Positions 33,897 to 43,419 are shown, counted from the first letter of the stretch. The stretch: 64,000 nucleotides of DNA from Devosia ureilytica (GCF_024273195.1 NZ_JAMZCU010000007.1:1-64000), one strand, 5' to 3'. Numbers and translations are program-made. Notes: generated by a model not told the origin, from the letters alone.

Positions 33897-35659
33897 TGGG
33901 CTGCCTCCAGATCGTCGGTGGGCCGGGTCTGCAGATCGTAGAGGGCGCGGTATTTACCGCCCAGGGCCAGCAGTTCCTCGTGGCTGCCGCGCTCGACAAT
34001 GCGGCCGTCCTCGAGGAAGAGGATGGTATCGGCATGCATGAGCGAAGACAGGCGGTGGGCGATGATCATGGTCACCCGGTCGCTGGCAAAGCGGCGGATG
34101 GCCGAGCGGATGCGGTGTTCGGTGCCGGCATCAATAGCGGCGGTCGAGTCATCGAACACCATGACGGCGGGCTTGAGCACGAGGGACCGAGCTATGGAGA
34201 GGCGCTGGCGCTGGCCGCCCGACAGCGAGACACCCCGTTCGCCCACGACGGTGTCGTAGGCGGCCGGCAAGCCCATGATGTAATTATGCAATTGGGCGCT
34301 TTCGGCGGCACGTTCGATCTTGCGATCCTTCGCCCAGGGGTCGCCATAGGCGATATTGTTTTCGATGGTGGTGGTGAAGAGGAATGTATCCTGCTGCACC
34401 ACGGCAACCGAGCGGCGGAGGCTGGCCAGGGTCACATCGCGCACGTCCTGCCCGTCGAGGGTCACGCGCCCGGCGGTGACGTCGTAAAAGCGCGGAATGA
34501 GGTGGGCAAGGGTCGACTTGCCGCTGCCCGGCGCGCCGACAATGCCAATCGTCTGGCCGGCGTGAGCCTCAAAGCTGATGCCGTTCAGCGTCGGCACGGA
34601 GGCGCCAGGATAGGTGAAATGAACGTCCTCGAAGCGCAGAACGCCCTTGGAGATTTCGAGGGGCACGGCCTCAGGCTTGTCCTCGATTTCGACGGGCGCA
34701 TCGAGGAAGGCATAGAAGCGTTCGCCGCAGGTCGAGGCGCGGGCATAGGAATTGACCATCAGCCCCAGTTGCCGGACGGGCATTTGCAGAATGGTCATAA
34801 AGGTCAGAAAGCTCGCCAGCGTGCCGACGCTGATCTCCCCGGCGATGACCTTGTTGCCGCCAACCCAGAGCACCAGGCCCATGGCGACGAAGAAGGAAAA
34901 GGTCATCATCGAGGTGTTCTTGACGCGCACCATCACCCGCTGGTGGGCCAGCTCCAGCGCATCGGTTGAAGCCACGTCGAATTTGCGCAGCTCGAACTTC
35001 TGGCCGGAAAAGGCGCGCACGACGCGAATGCCGCCGAGGTTTTCTTCCATCACCCGGGTCAGTACCGAGAGCTTTTCCTGCAAAATCAACCAGGTGGCGC
35101 GCAGGGTCAGTTGCGCGACCGAAGAGCGCCAGGCGACAAAGGGCACAAAGCTCAGGGCAAGAAAGCCCAGCAGCAGATCGGTGCTGAGCAGCATCCAGGC
35201 GCCGACCCCGATCAGCACCGCCAGCAGCACGGTGCGTACAAGACCGGTGGCAAAGAACATGCGCAAGCCATCGAGATCGAGCAGGCCAATGGTGATCAGA
35301 TCACCCGAATGCACCCGGTCATGATAGGAGTAGGAGAGCCGCTGCACCTTGTCGTAGAAGGCCAGCCGCAGCTCGTAGCCGACGTGGTGACCGACGCTTT
35401 CCGAAAAGTAGTTCTGCACCAGGGTAAAGCCGCCGCGGGCCACCGACACCAGCAGCAGGATAGCCGCGGTCCAAATCAGAGCCTCCTGTGCGCCCTCGCC
35501 GGCAACGCTGAGCACGGTCTGCGTCTGGTCGATGGCCTGGCCAAGCAGGCGGGGAATGGACAATTGCAGGATCGAGGCGACGATTGTTGCGCCGATGGCC
35601 AGGCTTGCCTGAAACGGGTGCCGCAGGGAGTAGAGGGAGATGCGCTTGAGCGGCCCCAT
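33893..35659 (-). CDS. Heterodimeric ABC exporter subunit, degenerate Walker B
   Basis: 588 aa. Six membrane helices precede the ATPase with Walker A GAPGSGKST, signature [15 protein letters not shown], and Walker B VMVFDDSTAAID, in which Asp replaces the catalytic Glu. Combined with the degenerate signature of the partner, one of the two ATP sites should be non-hydrolytic. The only in-frame ATG close to the first helix is at 35659, though it lacks a clear ribosome site; a TTG at 35740 would add 27 residues. First gene of a two-gene operon, divergent from the TSUP permease. Confidence 0.88.
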   Translation of the reverse strand: MGPLKRISLYSLRHPFQASLAIGATIVASILQLSIPRLLGQAIDQTQTVLSVAGEGAQEALIWTAAILLLVSVARGGFTLVQNYFSESVGHHVGYELRLAFYDKVQRLSYSYHDRVHSGDLITIGLLDLDGLRMFFATGLVRTVLLAVLIGVGAWMLLSTDLLLGFLALSFVPFVAWRSSVAQLTLRATWLILQEKLSVLTRVMEENLGGIRVVRAFSGQKFELRKFDVASTDALELAHQRVMVRVKNTSMMTFSFFVAMGLVLWVGGNKVIAGEISVGTLASFLTFMTILQMPVRQLGLMVNSYARASTCGERFYAFLDAPVEIEDKPEAVPLEISKGVLRFEDVHFTYPGASVPTLNGISFEAHAGQTIGIVGAPGSGKSTLAHLIPRFYDVTAGRVTLDGQDVRDVTLASLRRSVAVVQQDTFLFTTTIENNIAYGDPWAKDRKIERAAESAQLHNYIMGLPAAYDTVVGERGVSLSGGQRQRLSIARSLVLKPAVMVFDDSTAAIDAGTEHRIRSAIRRFASDRVTMIIAHRLSSLMHADTILFLEDGRIVERGSHEELLALGGKYRALYDLQTRPTDDLEAAQ

Positions 35660-35910
35660 GCCAATGCCGGCATGGGCTGCTGCAACATGGTCCCGAGCAT
35701 CGCCGCGCGAACGCTCGCGGCCAGCCTTGAGGGTAATCAAGGAAGTATCCAGACTTCAGTTAGGTGGGCCCCGATAGGGGAGGCGGGAGGTCCGTCGACC
35801 GGCAATCGGGCAAATCAAAAAACTCGCCCGACCATAAAAAACGCATTGCGCGTTCCATTCAAGATGCAAATTGCGCAAAAAATGCAACGTTACAACAGAA
35901 AGACGACACT

Positions 35911-35958
35911 GGCATGACCCCATGCCGAACCGGCGATAGGCGAAATCGCCCGGTCGGC
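35911..35958 (+). promoter_or_regulatory. Paired hairpins in the 5' region of the TSUP gene
   Basis: GGCATG/CATGCC (35911-35926) overlaps the start of a longer hairpin with 14-base arms at 35924-35937 and 35945-35958 (12 of 14 paired). The two folds share bases and exclude one another, so a switch is possible. They end 12 bases before the ribosome site of the gene. Confidence 0.4.
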
Positions 35959-35984
35959 CCATGACTATGGCAGGAGATCCATTC

Positions 35985-36731
35985 ATGTTCCCGCTGCTGA
36001 CCCTGGCGCTCGTTGCCCTTTCCGTTTTCCTGACCTCGACGCTTTCGGGCGTTTTCGGCATGGCCGGCGGGCTGGTGCTGCTGGCCATTCTGCTCGCCAC
36101 GCTGCCAGTCACCACAGCCATTGCCGTGCAGGGTGCCATCCAGATCGTCGCCAATGGATCGCGGGCCTGGTTCTCGCGCACCTACATCGATTGGAACGTG
36201 CTGGGCGTGATCTGCCTGGGGCTGGGCGCAGCGGCACTGGCGCTGTTTGTGCTGCGATATACCCCCGACCTGGCGACCGTCTGCATTGCCATCGGCCTCA
36301 TGCCGATCCTTGTGTGGATACCCAAGGGCTGGCTGGCGCTTGATGCGAGCAAGCCACATCACGCCTTTCTCTGCGGCTTCCTGGGCGGTGGGCTGAACCT
36401 GGCGGTGGGCGCCTCTGGCCCCGCGGTCGATATCTTTTTCATCCGCACCGCCATGGACCGGCGCAAGATCATTGCCACCAAGGCGGCAACGCAGGTGATC
36501 TCACATGCTGCCAAGGTGGTATTCTATGGCGGGCTGGCCACGGCCATGGGCGGCCGCGAGTGGATGATGGTGCTGGTCGCGGCCCCCTTTGCCATTGCCG
36601 GCACGAACCTGGGCTATCACATCCTGCAGCGCATGAGCGACGACGGCTTCAAGGCCTGGACCCGCTGGGTGGTTACCGTCATTGGATTATTCTATTTCGC
36701 CCGCGGCTTGTCCTTGCTCCTTGGCGCTTGA
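35985..36731 (+). CDS. TSUP-family permease (TauE/SafE)
   Basis: 248 aa, with about eight membrane helices. The two TSUP half-repeats are visible: STLSGVFGMAGGLVLLAILL near the start and GFLGGGLNLAVGASGP in the middle. The family moves organosulfonates, sulfite or other sulfur anions. ATG 35985 is used as GCAGGAGA stands before it; the ORF upstream start at 35961 is unsupported. The LysR gene follows after 26 bp on the same strand, suggesting a transporter-regulator unit. Confidence 0.88.
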   Translation: MFPLLTLALVALSVFLTSTLSGVFGMAGGLVLLAILLATLPVTTAIAVQGAIQIVANGSRAWFSRTYIDWNVLGVICLGLGAAALALFVLRYTPDLATVCIAIGLMPILVWIPKGWLALDASKPHHAFLCGFLGGGLNLAVGASGPAVDIFFIRTAMDRRKIIATKAATQVISHAAKVVFYGGLATAMGGREWMMVLVAAPFAIAGTNLGYHILQRMSDDGFKAWTRWVVTVIGLFYFARGLSLLLGA

Positions 36732-36757
36732 TCGCTATGTTGCCTCTGGGAGACGAC

Positions 36758-37669
36758 ATGGCATCATTCGATAGCGTTACGGCGCGCCTCATTCTGCTTT
36801 TGGCCGAAACCGGCTCAATCGGCCGCGCGGCTGAGCGGGAAGGTATCGCTTCTTCCGCCGTCAGCCGCCGGGTGTCGGACCTTGAAGGACGGTTGGGCGT
36901 CGTGCTGTTCGACCGCTCGGCGCATGGGGTGAAGCTGACCAAGGCGGGTGAGGCCTATGCCGAGGGATGCCGCACGGTGCTGCGCTCGATTGCTGACCTC
37001 GATGCCATCATGGATGATTTCGGTTCTGGCCAGCGCGGAAGCCTCAGGCTGGCCTGCACCAGCTCGGCGCTGACCGGGCGACTGCCTGAATTGCTCGCCA
37101 AGTTTGCCGCAAAATATCCCGGCATCGAAATCGCCATTGCCGAAATGGGCGCGGCAAAAGCGCTGTTGGCACTGGACGAGGGCCAGGCCGATATCGCCAT
37201 TGTTTCGGACAATTACGATTTCTCCCGTTTCGACATCCGACCCTTCGAGGACGAAAGGGTCTGGGTGCTGGTGCCGCCCGAACACCCGCTGGCCAGCGCC
37301 ATCGAGCCGCGCAAGTCCGTGGCCTTTGCCACGGTCATTCCGCATCCCATTGTCGGCATCCACCACGCCGGCTCGCTTGATCGCCTACTCAGTGAAGCCG
37401 CCGAAAAGCAGGGCAATCCGCTGATCGAAGCGCTGCGCGTGGAAAGCTTTCCGGCGCTGGTGCGAATGGTGGAAGCAGGCTTTGGCATTGGCTTCCTGCG
37501 CTCCACAAGCCTGCATCTGCTGGCCGGCACCGACCTTGTCTGTGCGCCGCTGGCCGAGCCATGGGCCATGCGCCAGCTTCTCGTTGCACGGCGCAAGTCG
37601 AGCCCGCTTTCTGCGGCCATGAAGAGCTTTGTGGCCTTGGCAAGCGAGACCTACCTGCCCTCCGCCTAA
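36758..37669 (+). CDS. LysR-family transcriptional regulator
   Basis: 303 aa. The winged helix-turn-helix is at about 1-60 (AETGSIGRAAEREGIASSAVSRRVSDLEGRLGVVLFDRS). A two-lobed ligand-binding domain follows (LRLACTSSALTGRLPELLAKF). Start ATG 36758 has GGGAG five bases before it. It sits behind the TSUP gene and probably shares its transcript. The effector is not known. Confidence 0.9.
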   Translation: MASFDSVTARLILLLAETGSIGRAAEREGIASSAVSRRVSDLEGRLGVVLFDRSAHGVKLTKAGEAYAEGCRTVLRSIADLDAIMDDFGSGQRGSLRLACTSSALTGRLPELLAKFAAKYPGIEIAIAEMGAAKALLALDEGQADIAIVSDNYDFSRFDIRPFEDERVWVLVPPEHPLASAIEPRKSVAFATVIPHPIVGIHHAGSLDRLLSEAAEKQGNPLIEALRVESFPALVRMVEAGFGIGFLRSTSLHLLAGTDLVCAPLAEPWAMRQLLVARRKSSPLSAAMKSFVALASETYLPSA

Positions 37670-37698
37670 TAATCAGACTTCCACCGTCATATTTTCTT

Positions 37699-37728
37699 TT
37701 GACAGCAGGGACACTCCGAGTCTAGGAA
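37699..37728 (+). promoter_or_regulatory. Possible promoter of the siderophore uptake operon
   Basis: TTGACA at 37699-37704 and, 18 bp later, TAGGAA at 37723-37728. A perfect hairpin GCGCCA-N7-TGGCGC follows at 37738-37756 in the leader. I found no clear Irr, RirA or Fur box. Confidence 0.35.
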
Positions 37729-37788
37729 ACCGGACAAGCGCCATCAAGTTTGGCGCGAGTACCGCCAACCCTGGAACGGATTGACCTG

Positions 37789-38712
37789 ATGACCTTGCTT
37801 TTGCGCACTTCTGCCCTAGTGGCAGCCCTGTTTGCCAGTTCGCTGGCTCTTGCTCCCGCAATCTTCGCGCAGGAGAAAATTGTGGCGACGCCGCAGGGCG
37901 AGGTCACCCTGCCGGGTGTGCCGGCCAAGGTGCTCACTCAGGATTGGGCGGTGTTTGATAACCTCAACGCGCTCGGCGTTGCCGTGGCTGGCGTGCCGTC
38001 GTCGAATGCGCCAAGCTATCTCGCCGACAGTATCCCGGCCGATGCGCTGCAAATCGGCTCGCTGTTCGAGCCCGATTTCGAAGGCATCGCAGCCTCCGAA
38101 GCCGACGTCTATTTTGTCGCGGCGCGGTCGGCCAAAGCATTTGAAACCGCCAAGGACATTCTGCCCACAATCGATCTTTCGATCGACAATGCCGACATCG
38201 TCGCCGGCGTTAAGGGCAACATGACCAAGCTGGGCGACATCTTTGGTCTCACCGACAAGGCCACCGAACTCAATGCCGCTCTCGACGCCAAGGTGGCCGA
38301 AGTAACCGCAGCCGCCGAAGGCAAGGGTACCGCCCTGGTTCTGGTCACCAATGCCGGCAAGCTCGGCGTCTATGGCCCGGATTCGCGCGTCAGCTGGATC
38401 TACAACAATATCGGCATGCCTTCCGCTCTGGCTGATGTGGCCGATGGCGACCATGGCGGTGACGCCGTGTCGTTTGAATTCCTGCTCGAAGTGAACCCCG
38501 ACTGGGTCTTCGTGGTCGACCGTGACGCCGGCACCGGCGAGAATGCCGGCGCCGCCGCAGCCTTGCTCGACAACGAACTGTTCAACCAGACCACTGCCGC
38601 CAAGGAAGGCCAGATCGTCAATCTCGATCCGCAGGCGTCCTATATTTCGATGCATGGCTACGAAGGTGTGATGCTGCTGCTCGACCAGGTCCTTGCTGGC
38701 CTCAACGGCTAA
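37789..38712 (+). CDS. Siderophore ABC importer binding protein (CeuA/YclQ type)
   Basis: 307 aa with a signal peptide (LVAALFASSLALAPAIFAQ). The two-lobed FepB/CeuA fold is suggested by VTLPGVPAKVLTQDWAVFDNLNALGV at the start and by NPDWVFVVDRDAGTGENAG near residue 250, a common ferri-catecholate binder pattern. It delivers ferric siderophore to the two permeases and ATPase that follow. ATG 37789 is the start nearest the signal peptide. An R3 repeat of about 150 bp separates it from the permease gene, which may keep its level higher. Confidence 0.85.
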   Translation: MTLLLRTSALVAALFASSLALAPAIFAQEKIVATPQGEVTLPGVPAKVLTQDWAVFDNLNALGVAVAGVPSSNAPSYLADSIPADALQIGSLFEPDFEGIAASEADVYFVAARSAKAFETAKDILPTIDLSIDNADIVAGVKGNMTKLGDIFGLTDKATELNAALDAKVAEVTAAAEGKGTALVLVTNAGKLGVYGPDSRVSWIYNNIGMPSALADVADGDHGGDAVSFEFLLEVNPDWVFVVDRDAGTGENAGAAAALLDNELFNQTTAAKEGQIVNLDPQASYISMHGYEGVMLLLDQVLAGLNG

Positions 38713-38727
38713 GTCATTGGCTCCTGC

Positions 38728-38880
38728 ACACCCTCACCCCTTGAGGGGAGGGTGGTGAAGCTTGGTCCGCAGGACTTAGCGGAACTGGGGTGGGGGTGTC
38801 GGAACCTTGGACAAACGCCAAGTCTGTGCATCGACACCCCCACCCTCATTCCCTCCCCTCAAGGGGGAGGGGGCGCAGGA
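38728..38880. repeat. R3 repeat cluster between binding protein and permease
   Basis: Three hairpins: CACCCTC/GAGGGTGG around 38728-38754, a perfect 14-bp pair at 38788-38801 and 38832-38845, and CCCTCCCC/GGGGGAGGG at 38851-38872. It interrupts the siderophore operon. The downstream permease probably starts at a TTG only because the repeat sits directly before it. Confidence 0.6.
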
Positions 38881-38920
38881 CCGCTCTGCCCAATTGCCCT
38901 CGACGTATCAAGGCCCCACC

Positions 38921-39883
38921 TTGCGCACTCTCATACTTGCCCTCGCCGCCACCTTGGCCCTGGCCGTGGTGAGCGTCTTTGTCGGCGTCAGTGACGTCTC
39001 GATCCCAAGCCTTCTGGCCGGGGGCATCGACTCGCGCGCCATGGAGGTGCTGCTGATCAGCCGTGTTCCCCGCACCCTCGCGCTCGTCCTTGCCGGCGCC
39101 TCCATGGCCATTGCGGGCCTGGTCATGCAAATGGTGGTGCGCAACCGCTTTGTCGAACCATCGACCACCGGGACCACCGAATCCGCGGCTCTTGGCTTTC
39201 TTGTCGTCACGCTCCTCGCGCCCGGCTGGCCGCTGATGGCCAAGATGGGTGTTTCAGCTCTCTTTGCGCTTGGGGGAACCGCCCTCTTTCTGCGCGTCCT
39301 GCGTGCCGTACCGCTCCGCGACGTGCTGCTGGTGCCGCTGGTCGGCATCATGCTCGGCGGCATTATTGGCGCGCTCACGGCCTTCATCGCCTACCGCGCC
39401 AATCTCATGGCTTCGATGCTGGCGTGGAATATGGGCGACTTCTCCGGCGTCCTGCGCGGCCGCTACGAACTGCTCTGGATTGGCCTCGTCTGCTGCGTTG
39501 CCGCCTATATCGCTGCCGACCGTTTTACCGTGGCCGGAATGGGCAAGGATTTCACCACCAATCTGGGGCTCAACTACCAGCGCGTCATGATGCTGGGCCT
39601 CGTCATCGTCTCGCTGGTTAGCGCTGTGGTGCTGGTCTCGGTGGGCTCCATCCCCTTCCTTGGGCTGATCGTGCCCAATCTCGTCAGCCTGATGATCGGC
39701 GACAACATGCGCCGCACCGTACCCTGGGTGGCAGTCGGCGGCGCGGGCATGGTTCTGGCTTGCGACATTGCCGGGCGCCTCATCCGCTTCCCCTATGAAA
39801 TCCCGATCGCGGTAGTCATGGGTGTGGTGGGCAGCGCCATGTTCCTCTACCTGCTGCTGCGCACCCCGCGGGGCGCGTCATGA
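38921..39883 (+). CDS. Siderophore ABC importer permease 1 (CeuB/YclN type)
   Basis: About 320 aa with eight to ten membrane helices. The FecCD-family motifs include VPRTLALVLAGASMAIAGLVMQ, NRFVEPSTTGTTESAALG and SIPFLGLIVPNLVS, the EAA-like loop contacting the ATPase. I start at TTG 38921 (LRTLILALAATLALAVV); the ORF upstream of it is repeat sequence. It overlaps the next permease by 4 bp (ATGA). Confidence 0.85.
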   Translation: MRTLILALAATLALAVVSVFVGVSDVSIPSLLAGGIDSRAMEVLLISRVPRTLALVLAGASMAIAGLVMQMVVRNRFVEPSTTGTTESAALGFLVVTLLAPGWPLMAKMGVSALFALGGTALFLRVLRAVPLRDVLLVPLVGIMLGGIIGALTAFIAYRANLMASMLAWNMGDFSGVLRGRYELLWIGLVCCVAAYIAADRFTVAGMGKDFTTNLGLNYQRVMMLGLVIVSLVSAVVLVSVGSIPFLGLIVPNLVSLMIGDNMRRTVPWVAVGGAGMVLACDIAGRLIRFPYEIPIAVVMGVVGSAMFLYLLLRTPRGAS

Positions 39884-40866
39884 CCGAGCAAGTGATGTCC
39901 ACCTCGGGCCTGCGCCTCGGTCGCCCGGCCCTCGTGCTGATCGGCCTCACGTTCCTGACGCTTATTTCCATTGCCCTCTTCATGACGCTGGGCGCCAAGG
40001 GCAGCTGGAGCTTTGTCCTCTCGTTCCGCGGCAAGAAATTGCTGGGGCTGATCCTGGTGGCCTATGCGGTCGCCGTCTCGACCGTGCTGTTCCAGACCGT
40101 CACCAATAATCGCATTCTCACCCCATCGATCATGGGTTTTGACGCGCTCTATGTGCTGATCAAGACCGCCATCGTCTTCTTCCTCGGCGTGGGGGCCCTC
40201 ACCGCTATCGACAGCCAATTGCAGTTTGTCGTCGAAGTGCTGGTCATGGTCGCGTTCTCCGGCCTTCTCTTCCGCTGGCTGTTTCTCGGTGAGGAGCGGA
40301 GCCTGCATCTGCTGGTGCTGGTCGGCATCATCTTTGGCGTGCTGTTCCGCTCGCTCAGCCAGTTGATGCAGCGCATGCTCGATCCCGGCGCCTTCAACGT
40401 GTTGCAGGACACGATGTTCGCCAGTTTCGCCACCACCGATCCGACGCTTCTGGGTATTTCCTGCGTGATCATGCTGGCGGTCAGCGCCGTGGGTCTCAGG
40501 ATCATGCATACCTATGATGTGCTCTCGCTCGGGCGTGCCCAGGCGATCAATCTGGGCGTCGACTACAAGCGCATGGTGGTCATCATTCTCTCATTGGTGG
40601 CAGTACTGGTTTCAGTTTCGACGGCTTTGGTCGGCCCCGTGACTTTTTTTGGTCTCCTGGTCGCAACCCTCGCCCATTCGCTGATCGGACAGTCGCAGCA
40701 TCGGTATGTGCTACCGGCTGCCGTACTGCTCGGCATCATTGCGCTGGTCGGCGGACAGACCCTGCTGGAGCGAGTCTTTGCCTTCGATACGGCGCTCTCC
40801 ATCATCATCGAATTTCTGGGCGGCATCGTCTTTATCGCCCTTGTCATGCGGAGGTCGGCGCGATGA
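39880..40866 (+). CDS. Siderophore ABC importer permease 2 (CeuC/YclO type)
   Basis: 328 aa, many membrane helices. NNRILTPSIMGFDALYVLIKT near residue 80 and VGPVTFFGLLVATLAH near residue 255 match the second permease of the CeuBC/YclNO pair. It overlaps the permease before it and the ATPase gene after it by 4 bp each, so the three are translated as a unit. Confidence 0.88.
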   Translation: MTEQVMSTSGLRLGRPALVLIGLTFLTLISIALFMTLGAKGSWSFVLSFRGKKLLGLILVAYAVAVSTVLFQTVTNNRILTPSIMGFDALYVLIKTAIVFFLGVGALTAIDSQLQFVVEVLVMVAFSGLLFRWLFLGEERSLHLLVLVGIIFGVLFRSLSQLMQRMLDPGAFNVLQDTMFASFATTDPTLLGISCVIMLAVSAVGLRIMHTYDVLSLGRAQAINLGVDYKRMVVIILSLVAVLVSVSTALVGPVTFFGLLVATLAHSLIGQSQHRYVLPAAVLLGIIALVGGQTLLERVFAFDTALSIIIEFLGGIVFIALVMRRSAR

Positions 40867-41621
40867 TCGTCACCAGCAATGTCACCAAGAATTACGGCGC
40901 GTCCTGCGTGGTCGATGGCGTCTCGCTCAAGCTGCCGCAGGGCGGGATCACTTCGATCATCGGCCCCAATGGCGCGGGCAAGTCGACCCTGCTCTCCATG
41001 GTCAGCCGCTTGATGGCCATGGACAAGGGCACCGTGACCGTGGGCGGGCTCGATGTCACCACCGCGCCAAGCGACGAACTGGCTCGGCGCATGTCGATCC
41101 TGCGGCAGGACAATCACATGACCGCGCGCCTCACCGTGCGCGATCTCGTCTCCTTCGGGCGCTATCCCTATTCCAAAGGCCGGCTCACTGTGGCGGACAA
41201 GGCGCATATCGATCGCGCCATCGACTATCTCGACCTCGGCGATCTCTCCGGCCGCTTTCTCGACGAGTTATCGGGCGGGCAGCGGCAGCGGGCTTTTGTG
41301 GCAATGGTGCTGGCGCAGGACACCGACTATGTGCTGCTCGACGAACCGCTCAACAATCTGGATATGCGTCATGCCATGGGCATGATGAAACTGATGCGGC
41401 AGGCGGCGAACGAGTTGGGCAAGACCATCGTTCTTGTCCTGCACGACATCAATTTCGCCTCCTGGTATTCTGACCATATCGTCGCCATGAAGCACGGCAA
41501 GGTGGCCGCACAGGGCAGCGCCTCGGAGATGATCCGGCCGGACGTGCTTTCCGGCATTTATGAGATGGACATCAAGGTGCATGAGATCGGCGGGCAGCTG
41601 ATCAGCGTCTACTACGGCTGA
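40863..41621 (+). CDS. Siderophore ABC importer ATPase (CeuD/YclP type)
   Basis: 252 aa. Walker A GPNGAGKST, Q-loop LRQDNHM, signature [17 protein letters not shown], Walker B YVLLDEPLNNLD and H-loop VLHDINFA are complete. It powers ferric-siderophore import with the two permeases. It is the last gene of the operon and lies 8 bp from the stop of the convergent GGDEF gene. Confidence 0.92.
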   Translation: MIVTSNVTKNYGASCVVDGVSLKLPQGGITSIIGPNGAGKSTLLSMVSRLMAMDKGTVTVGGLDVTTAPSDELARRMSILRQDNHMTARLTVRDLVSFGRYPYSKGRLTVADKAHIDRAIDYLDLGDLSGRFLDELSGGQRQRAFVAMVLAQDTDYVLLDEPLNNLDMRHAMGMMKLMRQAANELGKTIVLVLHDINFASWYSDHIVAMKHGKVAAQGSASEMIRPDVLSGIYEMDIKVHEIGGQLISVYYG

Positions 41622-41628
41622 GGGCGCT

Positions 41629-43353
41629 TCAGCCCATATCCGGGAAGGCGACGACGCGGCTGCGGCCCTGGGCCTTGGCAGCGTAGCAAGCGGCGTCGGC
41701 CTCGCCCATGAAGCCAAGGGGCGACGCAGGAGTTCCACCGATGACGGTCACCCCGGCGCTGGCGCCGATCTGATACTCGCGACCGGCCCAGGAAAACACC
41801 AGCGCGCCAATGGCCCGGACGATCTTTTCGGCAACCTGGCGGCCATTGCTGATCGGGCAATCCTCAAGGATCACCGCAAACTCGTCGCCGCCGATGCGCG
41901 CCGCCATGTCGTGGCTGCGGCAGACGCCCTTGATGGTCTGGGCTACCTGGCGCAGCAAGGCGTCGCCGGCGGCGTGACCCGCCGTATCGTTGACGGGCTT
42001 GAAGTGGTCGAGGTCGAGATAGACCAGGCAATGCTCGCGTGCACCATGGCGCGCGGCCGCGATGGCATCGGACAATGCGCGCTCGAAGGCGGCGCGATTG
42101 GGCAAGCCGGTGAGGTCATCATGGGCCGCAGAATGGGCCAGTTGGCGCTGCAGGGCGCGGCTCTGGGTGACATCCTGGAACACCAGCACGGCGCCGCTCA
42201 ACTCGCCATTCTCGCTCATCACCGGAGAGGCGGTACAGCGAATATCGCGCTGCGGGCCATCATGGGCGCAAAGAACGCTGTCGTCATCGGCCTTGATCTG
42301 GGTGGCACTGTCGAGACAGGCACGCACCGGACAGGGCAATTCGCCATCGTCACGCTCGCTGCGCAGGCGGAACACATCGCTGACGGCGCGGCCGACGGCC
42401 AGCGATGCCCGCAGGCCGGTGAGCTTTTCAGCGGCCGGATTCATGAAGACGACCTGGCCATTGAGATCGGTGGAAATCATGCCATCGGCCATGGCTTCGA
42501 GCGTCACCCGCAGCCTTTCCTTTTCAGCCGCCAGCTCCTGCTCCATCACCTTGAGGCGCGTGATATCGGTATCGGTGCCGATGGTGCGGATGGGGTTACC
42601 CTCTGCGTCCCACTCGACTGGCCTGCCGCGGCTCAATATCCAGACGTAGCTGCCATCGCGCTTGCGCTCACGATATTCAAGCGCGTCGAAATCGCTGTCG
42701 CCCATGTCCTGCCTGTCGACATTGGCCAGGATGTGCGGACGATCTTCGGGATGCACCCGCTCGAGCCATCGCTGCTGGTCGCCATCCACTTCTTCCTCGG
42801 GTGGAATGCCGCGCATGACGCGCCACATGCGCGAATAGAACATGGTGTCGTTGCGAATGTCGTGGTCCCAAACGCCCTGCCGGGCGCTTTCCAGCGCGAA
42901 GTTCCAGCGGCTTTCCGAATAGGCCAGCGCCTCCTCGGCCTTCTTCTGCAATTCGATGCTGGTGATCTGGATGATGAGTTGGCGCGGCGCGCCGGGCCGA
43001 TCCTCGAACAGGGTTGCCGCCACCATGACCCAAAGCACGGTGCCATCAGCATGGTGCCAGCGATGCTCGCCTCGGTATTGATCCGTCTCGCCCCGCGCCA
43101 GCCGGTCAAAATGCAATCGTGCGTCGCTGCGATTGTCGGGGTGAACAAGATCGAACACATTGAGCGGGGCGGCCTCGCTCCAGCGATAGCCCATCACAGC
43201 CGCAAAGGCCCTATTGGCATAGATGATGCGGCCATCCTCGCAGGCGAGGATCATGCCGATGGGGGTAGCGTCGAGCAGGCGCACCAATGCGGAACCGGCC
43301 CGCGGAATGCGGGCAAGTCCGGTCATCGCGTCGAGTTTTGGCGCCGTTACCAT
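41629..43353 (-). CDS. Diguanylate cyclase with PAS sensor domains
   Basis: 574 aa. Three PAS domains fill about 30-410 (GRIIYANRAFAAVMGY, then a PAS with the WxxxG segment, then GQVVFMNPAAEKLTG). The GGDEF domain follows with an intact active site (RIGGDEF). A product-inhibition I-site RSHD sits five residues before it, so cyclic-di-GMP feedback is expected. No EAL domain is present. It is soluble, with no membrane helices. ATG 43353 is the likely start; a TTG at 43383 is possible. Convergent with the siderophore ATPase. Confidence 0.9.
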   Translation of the reverse strand: MVTAPKLDAMTGLARIPRAGSALVRLLDATPIGMILACEDGRIIYANRAFAAVMGYRWSEAAPLNVFDLVHPDNRSDARLHFDRLARGETDQYRGEHRWHHADGTVLWVMVAATLFEDRPGAPRQLIIQITSIELQKKAEEALAYSESRWNFALESARQGVWDHDIRNDTMFYSRMWRVMRGIPPEEEVDGDQQRWLERVHPEDRPHILANVDRQDMGDSDFDALEYRERKRDGSYVWILSRGRPVEWDAEGNPIRTIGTDTDITRLKVMEQELAAEKERLRVTLEAMADGMISTDLNGQVVFMNPAAEKLTGLRASLAVGRAVSDVFRLRSERDDGELPCPVRACLDSATQIKADDDSVLCAHDGPQRDIRCTASPVMSENGELSGAVLVFQDVTQSRALQRQLAHSAAHDDLTGLPNRAAFERALSDAIAAARHGAREHCLVYLDLDHFKPVNDTAGHAAGDALLRQVAQTIKGVCRSHDMAARIGGDEFAVILEDCPISNGRQVAEKIVRAIGALVFSWAGREYQIGASAGVTVIGGTPASPLGFMGEADAACYAAKAQGRSRVVAFPDMG

Positions 43354-43419
43354 GCCGTCATATTCGCCCGCGAGCCTTAACAACTGGCTTCGCGGCGATC
43401 ACATTTGCGCGGCCTCGCC

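Noticed and set aside
37670..37788. Iron-responsive box (Irr, RirA or Fur) before the siderophore operon
   Set aside because: No TTTAGAA-type, TGA-N9-TCA or Fur-like match was convincing in this 119-bp gap.
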